Position numbers and translations under genes: made by a program | Assembly: GCF_001956295.1 (NCBI RefSeq) | Contig: NZ_MRTD01000001.1 | Span: forward strand, 558,001-622,000 | Source: Paenibacillus sp. FSL A5-0031 | Lineage (GTDB): Bacteria; Bacillota; Bacilli; Paenibacillales; Paenibacillaceae | DNA length: 64,000 nucleotides | Reading direction: 5' to 3' | The notes under the pieces: generated by a model | Told to the model about the DNA's origin: nothing | The model's database searches: none | What the model saw: the letters and a program-made list of their open reading frames with translations, nothing else | Part shown: positions 24,989 to 34,054 of the stretch, one piece after another | How the letters are laid out: every line of letters begins with the position of its first letter | Numbering within the stretch: position 1 is the stretch's first letter

Positions 24989-26077
24989 GTGACAAATGAA
25001 CAACAACGTCTGCTTGTGTTCGCAGGCTCTTATGCAGAAGCAGAGGAGAATGGCGTGTACGTGTATGCATTCGATGAGCAATCGGGTACATTAACGTTGA
25101 CGGACGCGGTTGCTGATTTTAAAAATCCGACGTTTCTCAATGTAGATGCAGACCGCAAGCTATTGTATACGATCTCCGAAACCGTAAATCAATCAGGTAT
25201 TAAGGTTGGAGAGGCTGCGGCATTTGCCATTGATACCAAGGAGGGCTCATTACGGCTCATAAACCGTAAAGAGACGGTCGCTTCGACGACCTGTCATATT
25301 CAGCGCGATGCGAATAGCCGATATTTGACGGTTACTAGCTATCATGGCGGCATGATTGGACTTTTCGGCATTACAGAAGAGGGCGCTATCGGTCAAGAGC
25401 TTGATGTGAAACAACATGTTGGAAGCAGTCAGCATCCAGAACGCCAGGATCGTCCGCATCCACATTCCTCATTCTACAGTCCTGACGGTCGATACCTGTT
25501 CGTTTCTGATTTGGGACTGGATCGAATCGTCACTTATCGCTTGGATGAAGCTGATCATAAGCTTATTCACCATGCCGAAATTTCTTTGCATCCAGGAGCA
25601 GGGCCGCGTCATCTGTCGTTCCATCCGAATGGTAAGTTCGTCTATGTTATTAATGAGGTGGATTCAACAATTACATCGTTTACATACGATCAAGAAACCG
25701 GCCAGTTAACGACATTAGCAACCGTTAGCACACTTCCTGCGGATTTTAAAGATGAAAACTCTTGTGCTGAAATTACAGTATCTTCAGACGGCAAATATGT
25801 ATATGGCTCCAATCGTGGTCATGACAGCATTGTTGTTTTCGCAATCGATGAACGAACGGGTGCTTTGTCGCTTGTTCAGCACATCTCGGTTGAAGGCGGA
25901 CATCCACGTCATTTTGCACTGACGCCAAACGGCAATTATTTACTTGCTGCAAACCGAGACACAAACAATATCGTTACATTCAAAGTTAATAAATCAAGTG
26001 GACAATTGGCCTTCACTGGGAATAGCGTATCGTTATCTAAGCCAGTTTGTGTAATCCCTGTTTATTTAACGATGTAA
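24989..26077 (+). CDS. 6-phosphogluconolactonase-type lactonase (YkgB family)
   Basis: A 362-aa seven-bladed beta-propeller of the lactonase_7 family. Repeating blade motifs are visible (NPTFLNVDADRKLLYTI; HPHSSFYSPDGRYLFV; GPRHLSFHPNGKFVYV; HPRHFALTPNGNYLLAANRD). Relatives hydrolyse 6-phosphogluconolactone in the pentose phosphate pathway. The catalytic Arg/His set appears conserved in HPHSS and GPRH. GTG start with TAGGGGG upstream. It has its own promoter. Confidence 0.85.
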   Translation: MTNEQQRLLVFAGSYAEAEENGVYVYAFDEQSGTLTLTDAVADFKNPTFLNVDADRKLLYTISETVNQSGIKVGEAAAFAIDTKEGSLRLINRKETVASTTCHIQRDANSRYLTVTSYHGGMIGLFGITEEGAIGQELDVKQHVGSSQHPERQDRPHPHSSFYSPDGRYLFVSDLGLDRIVTYRLDEADHKLIHHAEISLHPGAGPRHLSFHPNGKFVYVINEVDSTITSFTYDQETGQLTTLATVSTLPADFKDENSCAEITVSSDGKYVYGSNRGHDSIVVFAIDERTGALSLVQHISVEGGHPRHFALTPNGNYLLAANRDTNNIVTFKVNKSSGQLAFTGNSVSLSKPVCVIPVYLTM

Positions 26078-26122
26078 ATAATTAATGACGTAAGCATAGA
26101 GAGAAAAGGGGAATACAGAAGC

Positions 26123-26338
26123 GTGGCTACTAGCGAAGAAGAAAAACCGAAATTAAAGGCGACCAAAATTTTCAAATGTAAAAATCCGGACTGCAAAGCA
26201 TGGGTTAGAGATGAGTTTGCTGCGACAGAGCAAACTTGTCCGATCTGCAAAGGGCCAATGCTCAGAAGCATGAGGCATTTGCCAGCCGTTCAGAATAAGC
26301 CGAAACCTCAGCCACGTAAGCCGAAATCGGACTATTAA
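26123..26338 (+). CDS. YdjO-like cold-inducible zinc-ribbon protein
   Basis: A 71-aa protein with a four-cysteine zinc-ribbon pattern: CKNPDCKAWVRDEF … CPICKGPM, as in B. subtilis YdjO. A basic proline-rich tail follows. GTG start. It is followed by a terminator. Molecular role of the family is unknown. Confidence 0.8.
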   Translation: MATSEEEKPKLKATKIFKCKNPDCKAWVRDEFAATEQTCPICKGPMLRSMRHLPAVQNKPKPQPRKPKSDY

Positions 26339-26350
26339 AATGTTTATTCA

Positions 26351-26395
26351 AAAAAATCCCAATCCTCTCATTAGAGCTGGATCGGGATTTTTTTA
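26351..26395 (+). terminator. Rho-independent terminator
   Basis: AAAAATCCC-ATCC pairs with GGAT-GGGATTTTT (one mismatch), extended by a seven-T run. Confidence 0.85.
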
Positions 26396-26467
26396 TTGTT
26401 CAGCGGAATCGTTCGACTAAAAATATGGTAGGATAGACATACAAACAATGACAGGATGGTACCCTAT

Positions 26468-27784
26468 ATGCTGTTTTATTTTGTCGCATTATTTACGGCA
26501 GCCGTAATTGTCATCTTAAATAATCGCAGGAGCGAATCGAATCGCTGGGCTGCTTTATTTTTGTTCAGTGCTTCAATTGGCGGACTCTCAGAAGTCTTAA
26601 TAGACATCGGGTTATTCATAATAACTGATCTCTTGCAATTTTTTAATTATACATTCACGCCTTATGCTGTTTTTGTATTCTGCCTACTCTATGCGTCTGT
26701 TCTAGACCATAACCGAATGAGAAAAAAACTGAAATTTTATCTTTCTATTCCGATTTTTTTGATGGCTTTGTTTGTTATGATTTCTTCTGATGTGCAATGG
26801 TTTTTTAATCTTTTGCTGCTATGGAGCGCGCCTTATTATTTAATTTCCTGTTATTTATTAGTCGCATCCTTTTGGAAAGAGCGTGATCCAAAGATAAAGC
26901 GAAGCCGCTTTATCACCACAATCATAATGGTTCCAACACTGCTTGCTGTTCTAATCTTCATATATGTGGCAAAGGTGATTACGCCAGACTTTGAATTTTT
27001 TAATTATATTTCAGTCTTTATGATTTATTCGTTGTCGGTCGCGCTGTTATGTACCTTCATGTATGGTGTTCTTGGTGTTAAACTCCGCTTTGAGCATGAT
27101 CCAATGGAAAGTACGATGCGAGCAGTTAGCACTGGAACTACGATGCTTAATCATACGATAAAAAACGAAATAGGGAAAATAGCCATCAGTACGGAAAATT
27201 TAAGAAACCTGCTGCCTGAATCGAATGAGCAATCTATGCAGCAAATGCAGATCATAACGAATGCATCCAATCATATGCTTGAGATGATCAGCCGTATTCA
27301 TAGTCAAATAAAGGACATTACACTTAAGGAGCAGCCGGTTCAACTCGATCAGCTCATCGAAAAAGTTCTTTTTCAGCATGAGGGTCTGATGCAAAATAAA
27401 GGTATTTCGTTAACCGCGAAGTATGAGCTGCGTCCTGTCATCCAATGTGATCCCATTCATATTAGCGAGGCATTTGGTAACCTGCTCATGAATGCAAGTG
27501 ATGCAATGCCAAATGGAGGAGCAATTGAAGTAAGGCTTGCAGCGTATAAGAAGGGTGCGGAGCTTTCTGTGCAGGATAGTGGCATGGGCATCTCGGAGGA
27601 GAAGTTAAGCCAAGTGTTTGATCCCTTCTATAGCAGTGGGAAGAGTGGACGGAATTTCGGACTTGGCTTATCTTATGTTTATAATGTTATGCAAAAGAGC
27701 GGTGCAAAGGTCATTCTGACCAGCCAAGAAGGTGTAGGAACACGTGCAGCCTTAATATGGCCGCGAAAAAAGATTTTAAAATGA
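26468..27784 (+). CDS. Membrane sensor histidine kinase
   Basis: A 438-aa protein with about seven N-terminal transmembrane helices (residues 1-205) and no periplasmic sensor domain. A phosphoacceptor helix (MLNHTIKNEIGKI) follows, then HATPase_c with N (NLLMNASDAMPNGG), G1 (DSGMGIS) and G2 (FGLGLSYV) boxes. The HxxKNE phosphoacceptor resembles that of multi-TM kinases sensing membrane or quorum signals. The ATG at 26468 (M5 of the longest frame) is preferred, because AGGATGG lies 9 nt upstream. Its cognate regulator follows 21 bp later. Confidence 0.85.
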   Translation: MLFYFVALFTAAVIVILNNRRSESNRWAALFLFSASIGGLSEVLIDIGLFIITDLLQFFNYTFTPYAVFVFCLLYASVLDHNRMRKKLKFYLSIPIFLMALFVMISSDVQWFFNLLLLWSAPYYLISCYLLVASFWKERDPKIKRSRFITTIIMVPTLLAVLIFIYVAKVITPDFEFFNYISVFMIYSLSVALLCTFMYGVLGVKLRFEHDPMESTMRAVSTGTTMLNHTIKNEIGKIAISTENLRNLLPESNEQSMQQMQIITNASNHMLEMISRIHSQIKDITLKEQPVQLDQLIEKVLFQHEGLMQNKGISLTAKYELRPVIQCDPIHISEAFGNLLMNASDAMPNGGAIEVRLAAYKKGAELSVQDSGMGISEEKLSQVFDPFYSSGKSGRNFGLGLSYVYNVMQKSGAKVILTSQEGVGTRAALIWPRKKILK

Positions 27785-27805
27785 GTAGAGAAGGAGGGAG
27801 CAACC

Positions 27806-28444
27806 TTGAGTCATATCAAAGTGTTTATTGTTGAGGATGACACAGATTGGATTAAAGCGCTCACTACTTTTTTGAATAAAGAGTCTGATTTGCTTGTTGT
27901 AGGTACGGCAACTAATTCTACCGATGCGATAAATCTTGCACAAACGCTTACGTTTGATGTTGTACTAATGGATATTCAGCTGGAAGGCAGCAGACTTGAC
28001 GGCATTCATACAGCTATTCTTATGCATGAGCATTCTCCCGCCAAGATTATCATGTTAACGTCATTAAATGATGAGCAGACGATGACTCAGGCCTTTACAG
28101 CCGGTGCTGTACAGTATTTGGAGAAGACACGCTTCCAGGAGCTGCCGCAAACGATTCGTAATGCCTATCATCATTCTGCTCCCATGGAGGCATTACTTAA
28201 CGAACTGACTCGGCTAAAGCGCGAGGAGCAGCTTAAGGAATTAACTGGCGCAGAACGTGAAGTATTCGAGCTTATTGAAGCCGGATACACGCAATCGCAA
28301 ATTGAGAAGAAGCTCTACAAGGCAGAGAGCACACTCAAAAATCAGGTCAATAAAATGCTCAAGAAGCTTGGCGTGCGCAGCAGCAAAGAAGCTGTGGAAA
28401 AAGTGAAGCGAAGAGGAATTTTCCAGCGGGATGAGAAGGAATAA
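27806..28444 (+). CDS. NarL/LuxR-type response regulator
   Basis: A 212-aa regulator: receiver with acidic residues Glu10/Asp11/Asp12, phospho-Asp56 (VLMDIQ), Thr in MLTSLND and Lys in YLEKTR. A short linker leads to a LuxR-type helix-turn-helix (ELTGAEREVFELIEAGYTQS and following helix). TTG start with GGAGGGAG. It forms a two-component pair with the preceding kinase. Targets unknown. Confidence 0.88.
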   Translation: MSHIKVFIVEDDTDWIKALTTFLNKESDLLVVGTATNSTDAINLAQTLTFDVVLMDIQLEGSRLDGIHTAILMHEHSPAKIIMLTSLNDEQTMTQAFTAGAVQYLEKTRFQELPQTIRNAYHHSAPMEALLNELTRLKREEQLKELTGAEREVFELIEAGYTQSQIEKKLYKAESTLKNQVNKMLKKLGVRSSKEAVEKVKRRGIFQRDEKE

Positions 28445-28466
28445 CCTATTTTACATAACTAGAAGG

Positions 28467-28503
28467 CAAAGGGGTACTACATAACGTAGTACCCCTTTGT
28501 TTG
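28467..28503 (+). terminator. Rho-independent terminator
   Basis: CAAAGGGGTACTAC pairs perfectly with GTAGTACCCCTTTG (14 bp) around a five-base loop, followed by TTTG. Confidence 0.85.
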
Positions 28504-28579
28504 TCGTTCTATGAAAGATGGAACTGCCGTTACTATACAGCTTGCGTTTAAAATAAAAGGAGAGAGGGAGCGATTTAAC

Positions 28580-29020
28580 ATGGAAGCAATAACCTCACAC
28601 AACGACGAAGCTGCTGTGCTGCTCATTGATGGAAAATGCATGTTATGTAATAAAATTACTCACTTTGTCGTGAAGAGAGATAAAAAGAAATATTTTCGAT
28701 TTGCTGCGCTTCAGTCGCCTGTGGGTCAGCAGTTACTTAAGAATGGGAATTTACCAATAGATGATCTTGATACGTTTGTAATGGTGCAGTCAAACCAGTA
28801 CTATACCAAATCCGAAGCGGCGCTTCGAGTATTTCGCAAGCTTGACGGCTGGTTGAGGTTGTTGTATTGGTTTCGCTTCGTACCGCTTGCTTGGAGAAAC
28901 TATGTTTATCATATTATTGCGCGAAATCGCTATCGATGGTTTGAGAAACATGAAATGTGCATCATCCCGACACCAGAGTTATTAGAGAGATTTTTGGACG
29001 ATGGAATAGGAGGAGCATGA
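28580..29020 (+). CDS. DCC-family (DUF393) thiol-disulfide oxidoreductase-like protein
   Basis: A 146-aa protein with the DUF393 hallmark DGKCMLC (residues 17-23), which gives the family its DCC name, and the conserved FAALQS block, then the WFRFVPLAWRNYVYHIIARNR region. The thioredoxin-like fold and CxxC suggest redox activity, unproven. The ATG at 28580 was chosen over 28511 because of GGGAG upstream. It is first of three genes. Confidence 0.85.
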   Translation: MEAITSHNDEAAVLLIDGKCMLCNKITHFVVKRDKKKYFRFAALQSPVGQQLLKNGNLPIDDLDTFVMVQSNQYYTKSEAALRVFRKLDGWLRLLYWFRFVPLAWRNYVYHIIARNRYRWFEKHEMCIIPTPELLERFLDDGIGGA

Positions 29021-29926
29021 ATGAATAGAAAACCGATCTACGTCGAGCTCGAAATTCGTGCAACACAGGATGAGCTTTGGGCGCATACTCAAATCCCACA
29101 GCTGCATGAGCAATGGGATCTCCGATTCTCGAAAATTCAATATTTACCAAAAAATAGTGAATCCGACATCCAGAAATTCCAGTATGAAACGAGAATTGGT
29201 TTTGGTCTAAACATAAGAGGCACAGGAGAAACGAGCAGCACAATTTTCAAAGATGGAAATGAAAGAGTATCAACGCTAACTTTTGCTTCAGAGCAGCGAA
29301 TGTCGCTTATACGAATCGGAGGCGGCTATTGGAAATACAAGGATCTTGGAGACAAACAGTCCTTTATAACATTATTTAATTATCAGACTCGTTTCGGTAT
29401 TGCAGGACGAATTTTGGATCGCTTTTTATTCCGCCCCCTATTTGGCTGGGCTACCGCTTGGAGCTTCGATCGATTGCGAATATGGCTTGAGGAGCGCATT
29501 CCTCCTTCTGTTGTTGCAGAGAGAGCTTTGCTTCATTATTTGAGCGTCTGCTTCATCGTTCTGCTCTGGTGTTATGAAGGCTTTGTGCCTAAGCTATTGT
29601 TCCCAGAAACGGGAGAGTTGACGATGATGAGGCAGGTTGGTTGGTTTAAAGGAATGGAGCTGCAAATGGTTCAACTGATTGGTATTGGTGAAATGGGACT
29701 TGGTGTGCTAATCGCTTGTTTCCATAGGAGAAAATGGATTTATATCATTCACGTATTGGCACTTATTTCACTCACAATGCCAGCGCTTCTATTTTATTCA
29801 GAATTGCTGAAGTCGCCTTTTAATCCAATTACGCTTACGTTGCCAATGATTGGTTTAGGCTTAACAGCCTATTTAAGCAGACGTCACTTGCCGCAAGCGA
29901 GCCGCTGTAAAAGACAATTTAAATAA
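29021..29926 (+). CDS. SRPBCC plus DoxX-like membrane protein
   Basis: A 301-aa two-part protein. Residues 1-160 form a START/SRPBCC-like ligand-binding domain (RATQDELWAHTQIPQLHEQWDLRF). Residues 170-290 contain four transmembrane helices resembling DoxX-like proteins. It starts directly after the DCC gene stop (TGA-ATG), with AGGAGGAGC upstream. Part of the DCC/DoxX-like/DUF4166 operon. Confidence 0.75.
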   Translation: MNRKPIYVELEIRATQDELWAHTQIPQLHEQWDLRFSKIQYLPKNSESDIQKFQYETRIGFGLNIRGTGETSSTIFKDGNERVSTLTFASEQRMSLIRIGGGYWKYKDLGDKQSFITLFNYQTRFGIAGRILDRFLFRPLFGWATAWSFDRLRIWLEERIPPSVVAERALLHYLSVCFIVLLWCYEGFVPKLLFPETGELTMMRQVGWFKGMELQMVQLIGIGEMGLGVLIACFHRRKWIYIIHVLALISLTMPALLFYSELLKSPFNPITLTLPMIGLGLTAYLSRRHLPQASRCKRQFK

Positions 29927-29953
29927 TCAGATTAGAAAAAGGGGGAAATTACG

Positions 29954-30631
29954 ATGCGTTCTATATATGAACAAGCGTTAGGAGCTGATTTTCAGAAGCT
30001 TCATCCTCGCATTCAGAAGCGTTTTGGCTTTTGCAGTCAAGATCGTACCGCGTCCATCGGTCATGGAGTCATGCAGCTTATATGGTACAACAAACTTGCT
30101 GCACTGCCATTGTTTATTGGTACGCTCCGCCACATCATGTTCCCCCAAGGCGGCGTAAACATCCCGTTTTCAATAGAAAACTATGCATATGTAGATGCAT
30201 TCGGACGTGAAACAGTCACGTGGATTCGCAAATTCAAGTTTCCAAGGACGATCCGCCATTTTGACGCAACGATGGTGTATAGCGGAGAAAGAGAAGTTAT
30301 CGTTGATTATTTAGGCAATAAGCAGCATTTAGCAGTCGATTTGGATGTTGCAGTTTCCACAAAGGGCGGAATTCGAATCATTTCGGGTGAGCAGCGTTTC
30401 TATGAAGGGTGGCTTCAATTTCGGTTTCCTCGTTTGTTTACTGGCAGAGCAGAAGTGAATGAGTGGTATGACGATGAGGAGCGCTGCTACAAAATATCAG
30501 TGGATGTTCGGAACCCTATCCTTGGCCAAATTTTCCGTTATGAAGGCTCTTTCCAAGCTTCATTCGTGAATAGCGGTCATGAGGCGATTCCGATTGGAAT
30601 TCGGCCATTGCGTGAAGAGAAGAGGGAATAA
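29954..30631 (+). CDS. DUF4166 protein
   Basis: A 225-aa soluble protein resembling the DUF4166 family: LHPRIQKRFG at the start, a GHGVM motif, SFSxEN-like PFSIENYAYVDAFGRETVTW and a C-terminal EWYDDEERCYKISVDVRNPILG. Function unknown. It ends the three-gene unit. ATG with AAGGGGG upstream. Confidence 0.75.
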   Translation: MRSIYEQALGADFQKLHPRIQKRFGFCSQDRTASIGHGVMQLIWYNKLAALPLFIGTLRHIMFPQGGVNIPFSIENYAYVDAFGRETVTWIRKFKFPRTIRHFDATMVYSGEREVIVDYLGNKQHLAVDLDVAVSTKGGIRIISGEQRFYEGWLQFRFPRLFTGRAEVNEWYDDEERCYKISVDVRNPILGQIFRYEGSFQASFVNSGHEAIPIGIRPLREEKRE

Positions 30632-30657
30632 ACGGCTGCTGCTGTTTATTCCTTTTT
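30625..30657 (+). terminator. Rho-independent terminator
   Basis: GGAATAAAC (30625-30633) pairs with GTTTATTCC, followed by five T residues. It overlaps the stop codon of the DUF4166 gene. Confidence 0.8.
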
Positions 30658-30685
30658 GTCACTTTCGTGTTTGGCGTTGTATAAT
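30656..30685 (+). promoter_or_regulatory. SigA promoter
   Basis: TTGTCA (30656-30661), an 18-bp spacer and a perfect TATAAT (30680-30685). It sits at the very end of the preceding terminator and drives the radical SAM gene. Confidence 0.75.
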
Positions 30686-30762
30686 AGAAGCTAACACGAT
30701 AAGCAGGTCCAAGCTAACGAGATTAATGCAGCTGGATCCATGGGAAACGGAGTACTAGACTA

Positions 30763-31638
30763 ATGAAAAAATTTAAAAAGTTTTATATAGAGACGACAAG
30801 TATTTGCAACTTATCCTGCAGCTTCTGTCCGCCCACATTGCGAGCGAAAGGTTTCATTAAAGTGGAGGATTTCAAAAAAACACTAGATCAGATCAAGCCG
30901 CATACGGATTATATTTATTTTCATGTAAAAGGCGAGCCAATGCTGCATCCTAAGATGGACGAGCTGCTTGATATTAGTCATGAGAAGGGCTTCAAAGTAA
31001 ATATTACTTCTAATGGTACGCTTATTACTAAAAACAAGGAGAAGCTTCTGAACAAGCCCGCCTTGCGTCAAATCAACTTCTCGCTGCACAGCTTTGACGG
31101 CCATGCCGGTTCTACAAATAAAGAAGGCTATCTTGCTGAAATCTTATCCTTCGTAAAGGAAGCAGTTGCAAGCAGCAATATTATTATTTCGTTTCGGCTA
31201 TGGAACTTAGATATGGACAATGAAACGAATCAGCAGAAAAACAAAAACCGAGAACTCCTGGGCATGATTGAGAAGGCATTTAATCTCGATTATAAAATTG
31301 AAGAAAAATTCATACCCGGCTCAGGCGTCAAAATAGCGGAGCGCATTTACCTAAACCAAGATCCTGAGTTCAAATGGCCGGATTTAAAAGAGCCGGAGTA
31401 TAACGGAAAAGGCTTCTGCCATGCCTTAAGGAATCAGGCAGGCATTCTCATCGACGGAACAGTCATTCCTTGCTGTTTGGACGGAGAGGGCGTCATTAAT
31501 TTAGGAAACATTCATGATACTCATTTCTCGGAAATTATTGAGAATGAGCGATCAACTAATCTATATGATGGATTCTCAAGACGGGAAGCTGTCGAGGAGC
31601 TGTGTAGGAAATGCGGCTATCGCCAACGTTTTGGGTGA
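30763..31638 (+). CDS. Radical SAM protein with SPASM-like C-terminus
   Basis: A 291-aa radical S-adenosylmethionine enzyme. The [4Fe-4S] motif is CNLSCSFC (Cys15, Cys19, Cys22), with a GEP motif (KGEPMLHP) and NITSNGTL. The C-terminal cysteines (GFCHA, IPCCLDGEG, CRKCGY) form a SPASM/twitch-like auxiliary cluster region. Such proteins modify peptides or cofactors, but no precursor peptide or partner is nearby. The ribosome-binding site is weak (ACGGAGT). Confidence 0.85.
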   Translation: MKKFKKFYIETTSICNLSCSFCPPTLRAKGFIKVEDFKKTLDQIKPHTDYIYFHVKGEPMLHPKMDELLDISHEKGFKVNITSNGTLITKNKEKLLNKPALRQINFSLHSFDGHAGSTNKEGYLAEILSFVKEAVASSNIIISFRLWNLDMDNETNQQKNKNRELLGMIEKAFNLDYKIEEKFIPGSGVKIAERIYLNQDPEFKWPDLKEPEYNGKGFCHALRNQAGILIDGTVIPCCLDGEGVINLGNIHDTHFSEIIENERSTNLYDGFSRREAVEELCRKCGYRQRFG

Positions 31639-31747
31639 TTACTAGGATTATGCTAGTAGGTCAACAAGGCGGTTTGTAATGACAAAATAACAATAGTACC
31701 GATTATTAATGATATAAGTTATGTGAATTATAGGTATTGCGTTGGAA

Positions 31748-31777
31748 TTGTTGAGTGGGGTCGTTTTGTGTTATGAT
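31748..31777 (+). promoter_or_regulatory. SigA-type promoter of uppP
   Basis: TTGTTG (31748-31753), an 18-bp spacer and TATGAT (31772-31777) lie 62 bp before uppP. Confidence 0.5.
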
Positions 31778-31839
31778 TTATTCCGTGCTGTTCTTTGTCG
31801 TCTTTCTATCAATCAGAGAGTTAGGAGATTCAACTACAC

Positions 31840-32682
31840 ATGGATTTTATTACGATTTTAAAAGCGATTATTTTAGGTATTGTTGAAGGATTAACGGAAT
31901 TTGCACCTGTATCCTCGACAGGACATATGGTCATTGTTGACGATATGTGGCTTCAAACGGAACAGTACTTGACGAAGTACGTTGCGAACACATTCAAAAT
32001 TGTTATTCAGCTCGGCTCCATTTTAGCAGTAGTCATTATTTTCCGAAATCGTTTTATTGACTTGCTGGGCTTGAACAGAGGCAGCAAGGACGCGGCACAA
32101 GCTTCTTCTCAACCGAAGAAAAAGCTAAAGCTAACACATGTTATCGTTGGTCTCATCCCAGCTGGTGTACTTGGTCTATTGTTTGACGATTACATTGATG
32201 AGCATTTATTCTCGATACGTACAGTGCTAATTGGTCTAGTTATCGGAGCTATACTTATGATTGTTGCCGATCGTTTTGGGCCAAAGAAACCTAAGATCGA
32301 GTCAGTTGACCAGATCACTTATAAGCAAGCCTTCTCCGTTGGGCTTATCCAATGTTTATCCCTCTGGCCAGGCTTCTCCCGTTCCGGTTCCACTATTTCC
32401 GGAGGGGTGCTGCTAGGCATGAGTCACCGCGCGGCTGCTGATTTCACTTTCATCATGGCTGTGCCGATCATGGCTGGTGCGAGCTTGTTGTCCTTGGCGA
32501 AAAACTGGGAATACTTCACGTTAGAGTCATTGCCGTTTTTTATCGCAGGTTTCATAAGCGCATTTGTTTTTGCACTTCTTTCGATTCGTTTCTTCTTGAA
32601 GCTTATTAACAAAATCAAGCTTGTACCTTTTGCGATATACCGCATCGTGCTTGCTGCTGTAATCTATATCGTTTATTTTTAA
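31840..32682 (+). CDS. uppP: Undecaprenyl-diphosphate phosphatase
   Basis: A 280-aa UppP/BacA integral membrane enzyme that dephosphorylates undecaprenyl diphosphate, recycling the lipid carrier for peptidoglycan synthesis. It also confers bacitracin tolerance. Signatures are GIVEGLTEFAPVSSTGHM (residues 13-30) and GFSRSGSTISGG near 185. About eight transmembrane helices. ATG with TTAGGAG upstream. Monocistronic. Confidence 0.95.
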   Translation: MDFITILKAIILGIVEGLTEFAPVSSTGHMVIVDDMWLQTEQYLTKYVANTFKIVIQLGSILAVVIIFRNRFIDLLGLNRGSKDAAQASSQPKKKLKLTHVIVGLIPAGVLGLLFDDYIDEHLFSIRTVLIGLVIGAILMIVADRFGPKKPKIESVDQITYKQAFSVGLIQCLSLWPGFSRSGSTISGGVLLGMSHRAAADFTFIMAVPIMAGASLLSLAKNWEYFTLESLPFFIAGFISAFVFALLSIRFFLKLINKIKLVPFAIYRIVLAAVIYIVYF

Positions 32683-32688
32683 CCAATA

Positions 32689-32733
32689 GAAAAAGCCTGT
32701 TTCCTTATGATAAGGAGCAGGCTTTTTTTTTCG
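32689..32733. terminator. Bidirectional terminator
   Basis: AAAAAGCCTG-TCCTTAT pairs with ATAAGGA-CAGGCTTTTT, followed by nine T residues. It lies between the convergent uppP and CLC genes. Confidence 0.85.
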
Positions 32734-32735
32734 AT

Positions 32736-33959
32736 TTATGGGCGTAACTCCATTGGTTTTTGAGATTCATAGATGCCGATTCGACCTGAACATATAAATG
32801 CGATTAAGCAGCCGATAAACATATAAATAGCACCTTCAGCTCCAAATAATTCAATGCCCATGATGAAGCAAGCAATTGGCGTCTTGGCAGCACCGCTGAA
32901 TACGGATATAAAACCAATGGCAGCGAGCAGGGGGACGGAGACATGGAGCAAACCTGCAAGTGCGCTTCCTAGCGTTGCACCGATGACAAAGAGTGGAGTC
33001 ACCTCACCGCCTTGAAAGCCTGTCCCAAGCGTTATAGCAGTAAATAGTGTTTTCAATAAAAAAACAAACGGTGAAACCGCCTCTTGAAAGGACTGCTCTA
33101 GGAGCGGGAGGCCTAGTCCCAAATAATCACGTGTTCCGATCGCATAGACGAGAGCAATTATGAATAGTCCGCCCAAAAAGCTTTTGAGAACAGGACTTTT
33201 AAACCAGTTACTAAATAAACGTTTGAATCCTCGTATCAGCTGAGTGAATAATAATGCGGCTAGACCAAAAAGCACAGATGCAATGACAACTTTGACAATG
33301 AGCAGCCAGTCGAGCGGAGGGACATCGCCCATTGAATAGGAGATATGTTGAATTCCCCACGAAGTTGCAACCAAATGGCCAACATAACTCGAGATGAAGC
33401 AGGGGAGCAGCGCTTCATAACTGATGACGCCGATTGCAAGTACTTCTAGTCCAAAAATTGTCCCGGCCAGAGGTGTGCCAAAGACAGCCCCAAAGCCGCT
33501 GCTAATGCCGCACATCAAAATGATTTTGCGATCAAGAGAGCTTTGTTTAATAAGCTTACCAAACCATTCCGCTAAGCTGCCGCCCATTTGCACTGCAGTA
33601 CCTTCACGACCAGCAGATCCGCCAAATAAATGGGTGATTAAAGTTCCAATCAGAACAAGTGGTGCCATTCTTAATGGGATGGAGCCATTACCGGTATGTA
33701 TTTGCTCTATGATTAGGTTATTTCCTCTTCCTGCTTCTTTCCCAAACTTGAGATAAAGATAACTTACGAAGGTACCGCCGAGTGGCAGAAGCCACAATAA
33801 CCACAAATGTTGTACACGCGTTTCGGTTACGAATTCAAGACTGGCTAGAAATAATGCGGATGCAGAACCAGAGAGGATGCCGATCACTCCAGCTATGAAC
33901 AGCCATTTCAACATATATTTGGCAAGTGTGAGCGGTGCGAAATGCCTTACATCGATCAT
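32736..33959 (-). CDS. CLC-family channel/antiporter, CLC-F-like
   Basis: A 407-aa CLC protein with about ten or more transmembrane helices. The gating-glutamate motif is GREGT (Glu119) rather than the chloride-type GREGP, and the late motif is GFQGGEVTPLFVIGATLG. Both are as I recall for the CLC-F fluoride/proton antiporters. Fluoride specificity is therefore plausible but unproven. No fluoride riboswitch is seen. The start at 33959 is chosen because AAGGAG lies 8-9 nt before it; the longer frame from 33977 begins inside that site. A minus-strand TATAAT is at 34027-34022. Confidence 0.85.
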   Translation of the reverse strand: MIDVRHFAPLTLAKYMLKWLFIAGVIGILSGSASALFLASLEFVTETRVQHLWLLWLLPLGGTFVSYLYLKFGKEAGRGNNLIIEQIHTGNGSIPLRMAPLVLIGTLITHLFGGSAGREGTAVQMGGSLAEWFGKLIKQSSLDRKIILMCGISSGFGAVFGTPLAGTIFGLEVLAIGVISYEALLPCFISSYVGHLVATSWGIQHISYSMGDVPPLDWLLIVKVVIASVLFGLAALLFTQLIRGFKRLFSNWFKSPVLKSFLGGLFIIALVYAIGTRDYLGLGLPLLEQSFQEAVSPFVFLLKTLFTAITLGTGFQGGEVTPLFVIGATLGSALAGLLHVSVPLLAAIGFISVFSGAAKTPIACFIMGIELFGAEGAIYMFIGCLIAFICSGRIGIYESQKPMELRP

Positions 33960-34054
33960 TCGTGTGAACTCCTTCATTGGCTCCCTGAGAGAAGGAATAT
34001 GTTGTATTGTTTCTATTAGCTATTATACAACACTCCTAGAAGAGGTAAAGAAAT

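Noticed and set aside
33960..34054. Fluoride riboswitch upstream of the CLC-F-like gene
   Set aside because: The conserved crcB-motif blocks are absent. Only a simple inverted repeat is present.
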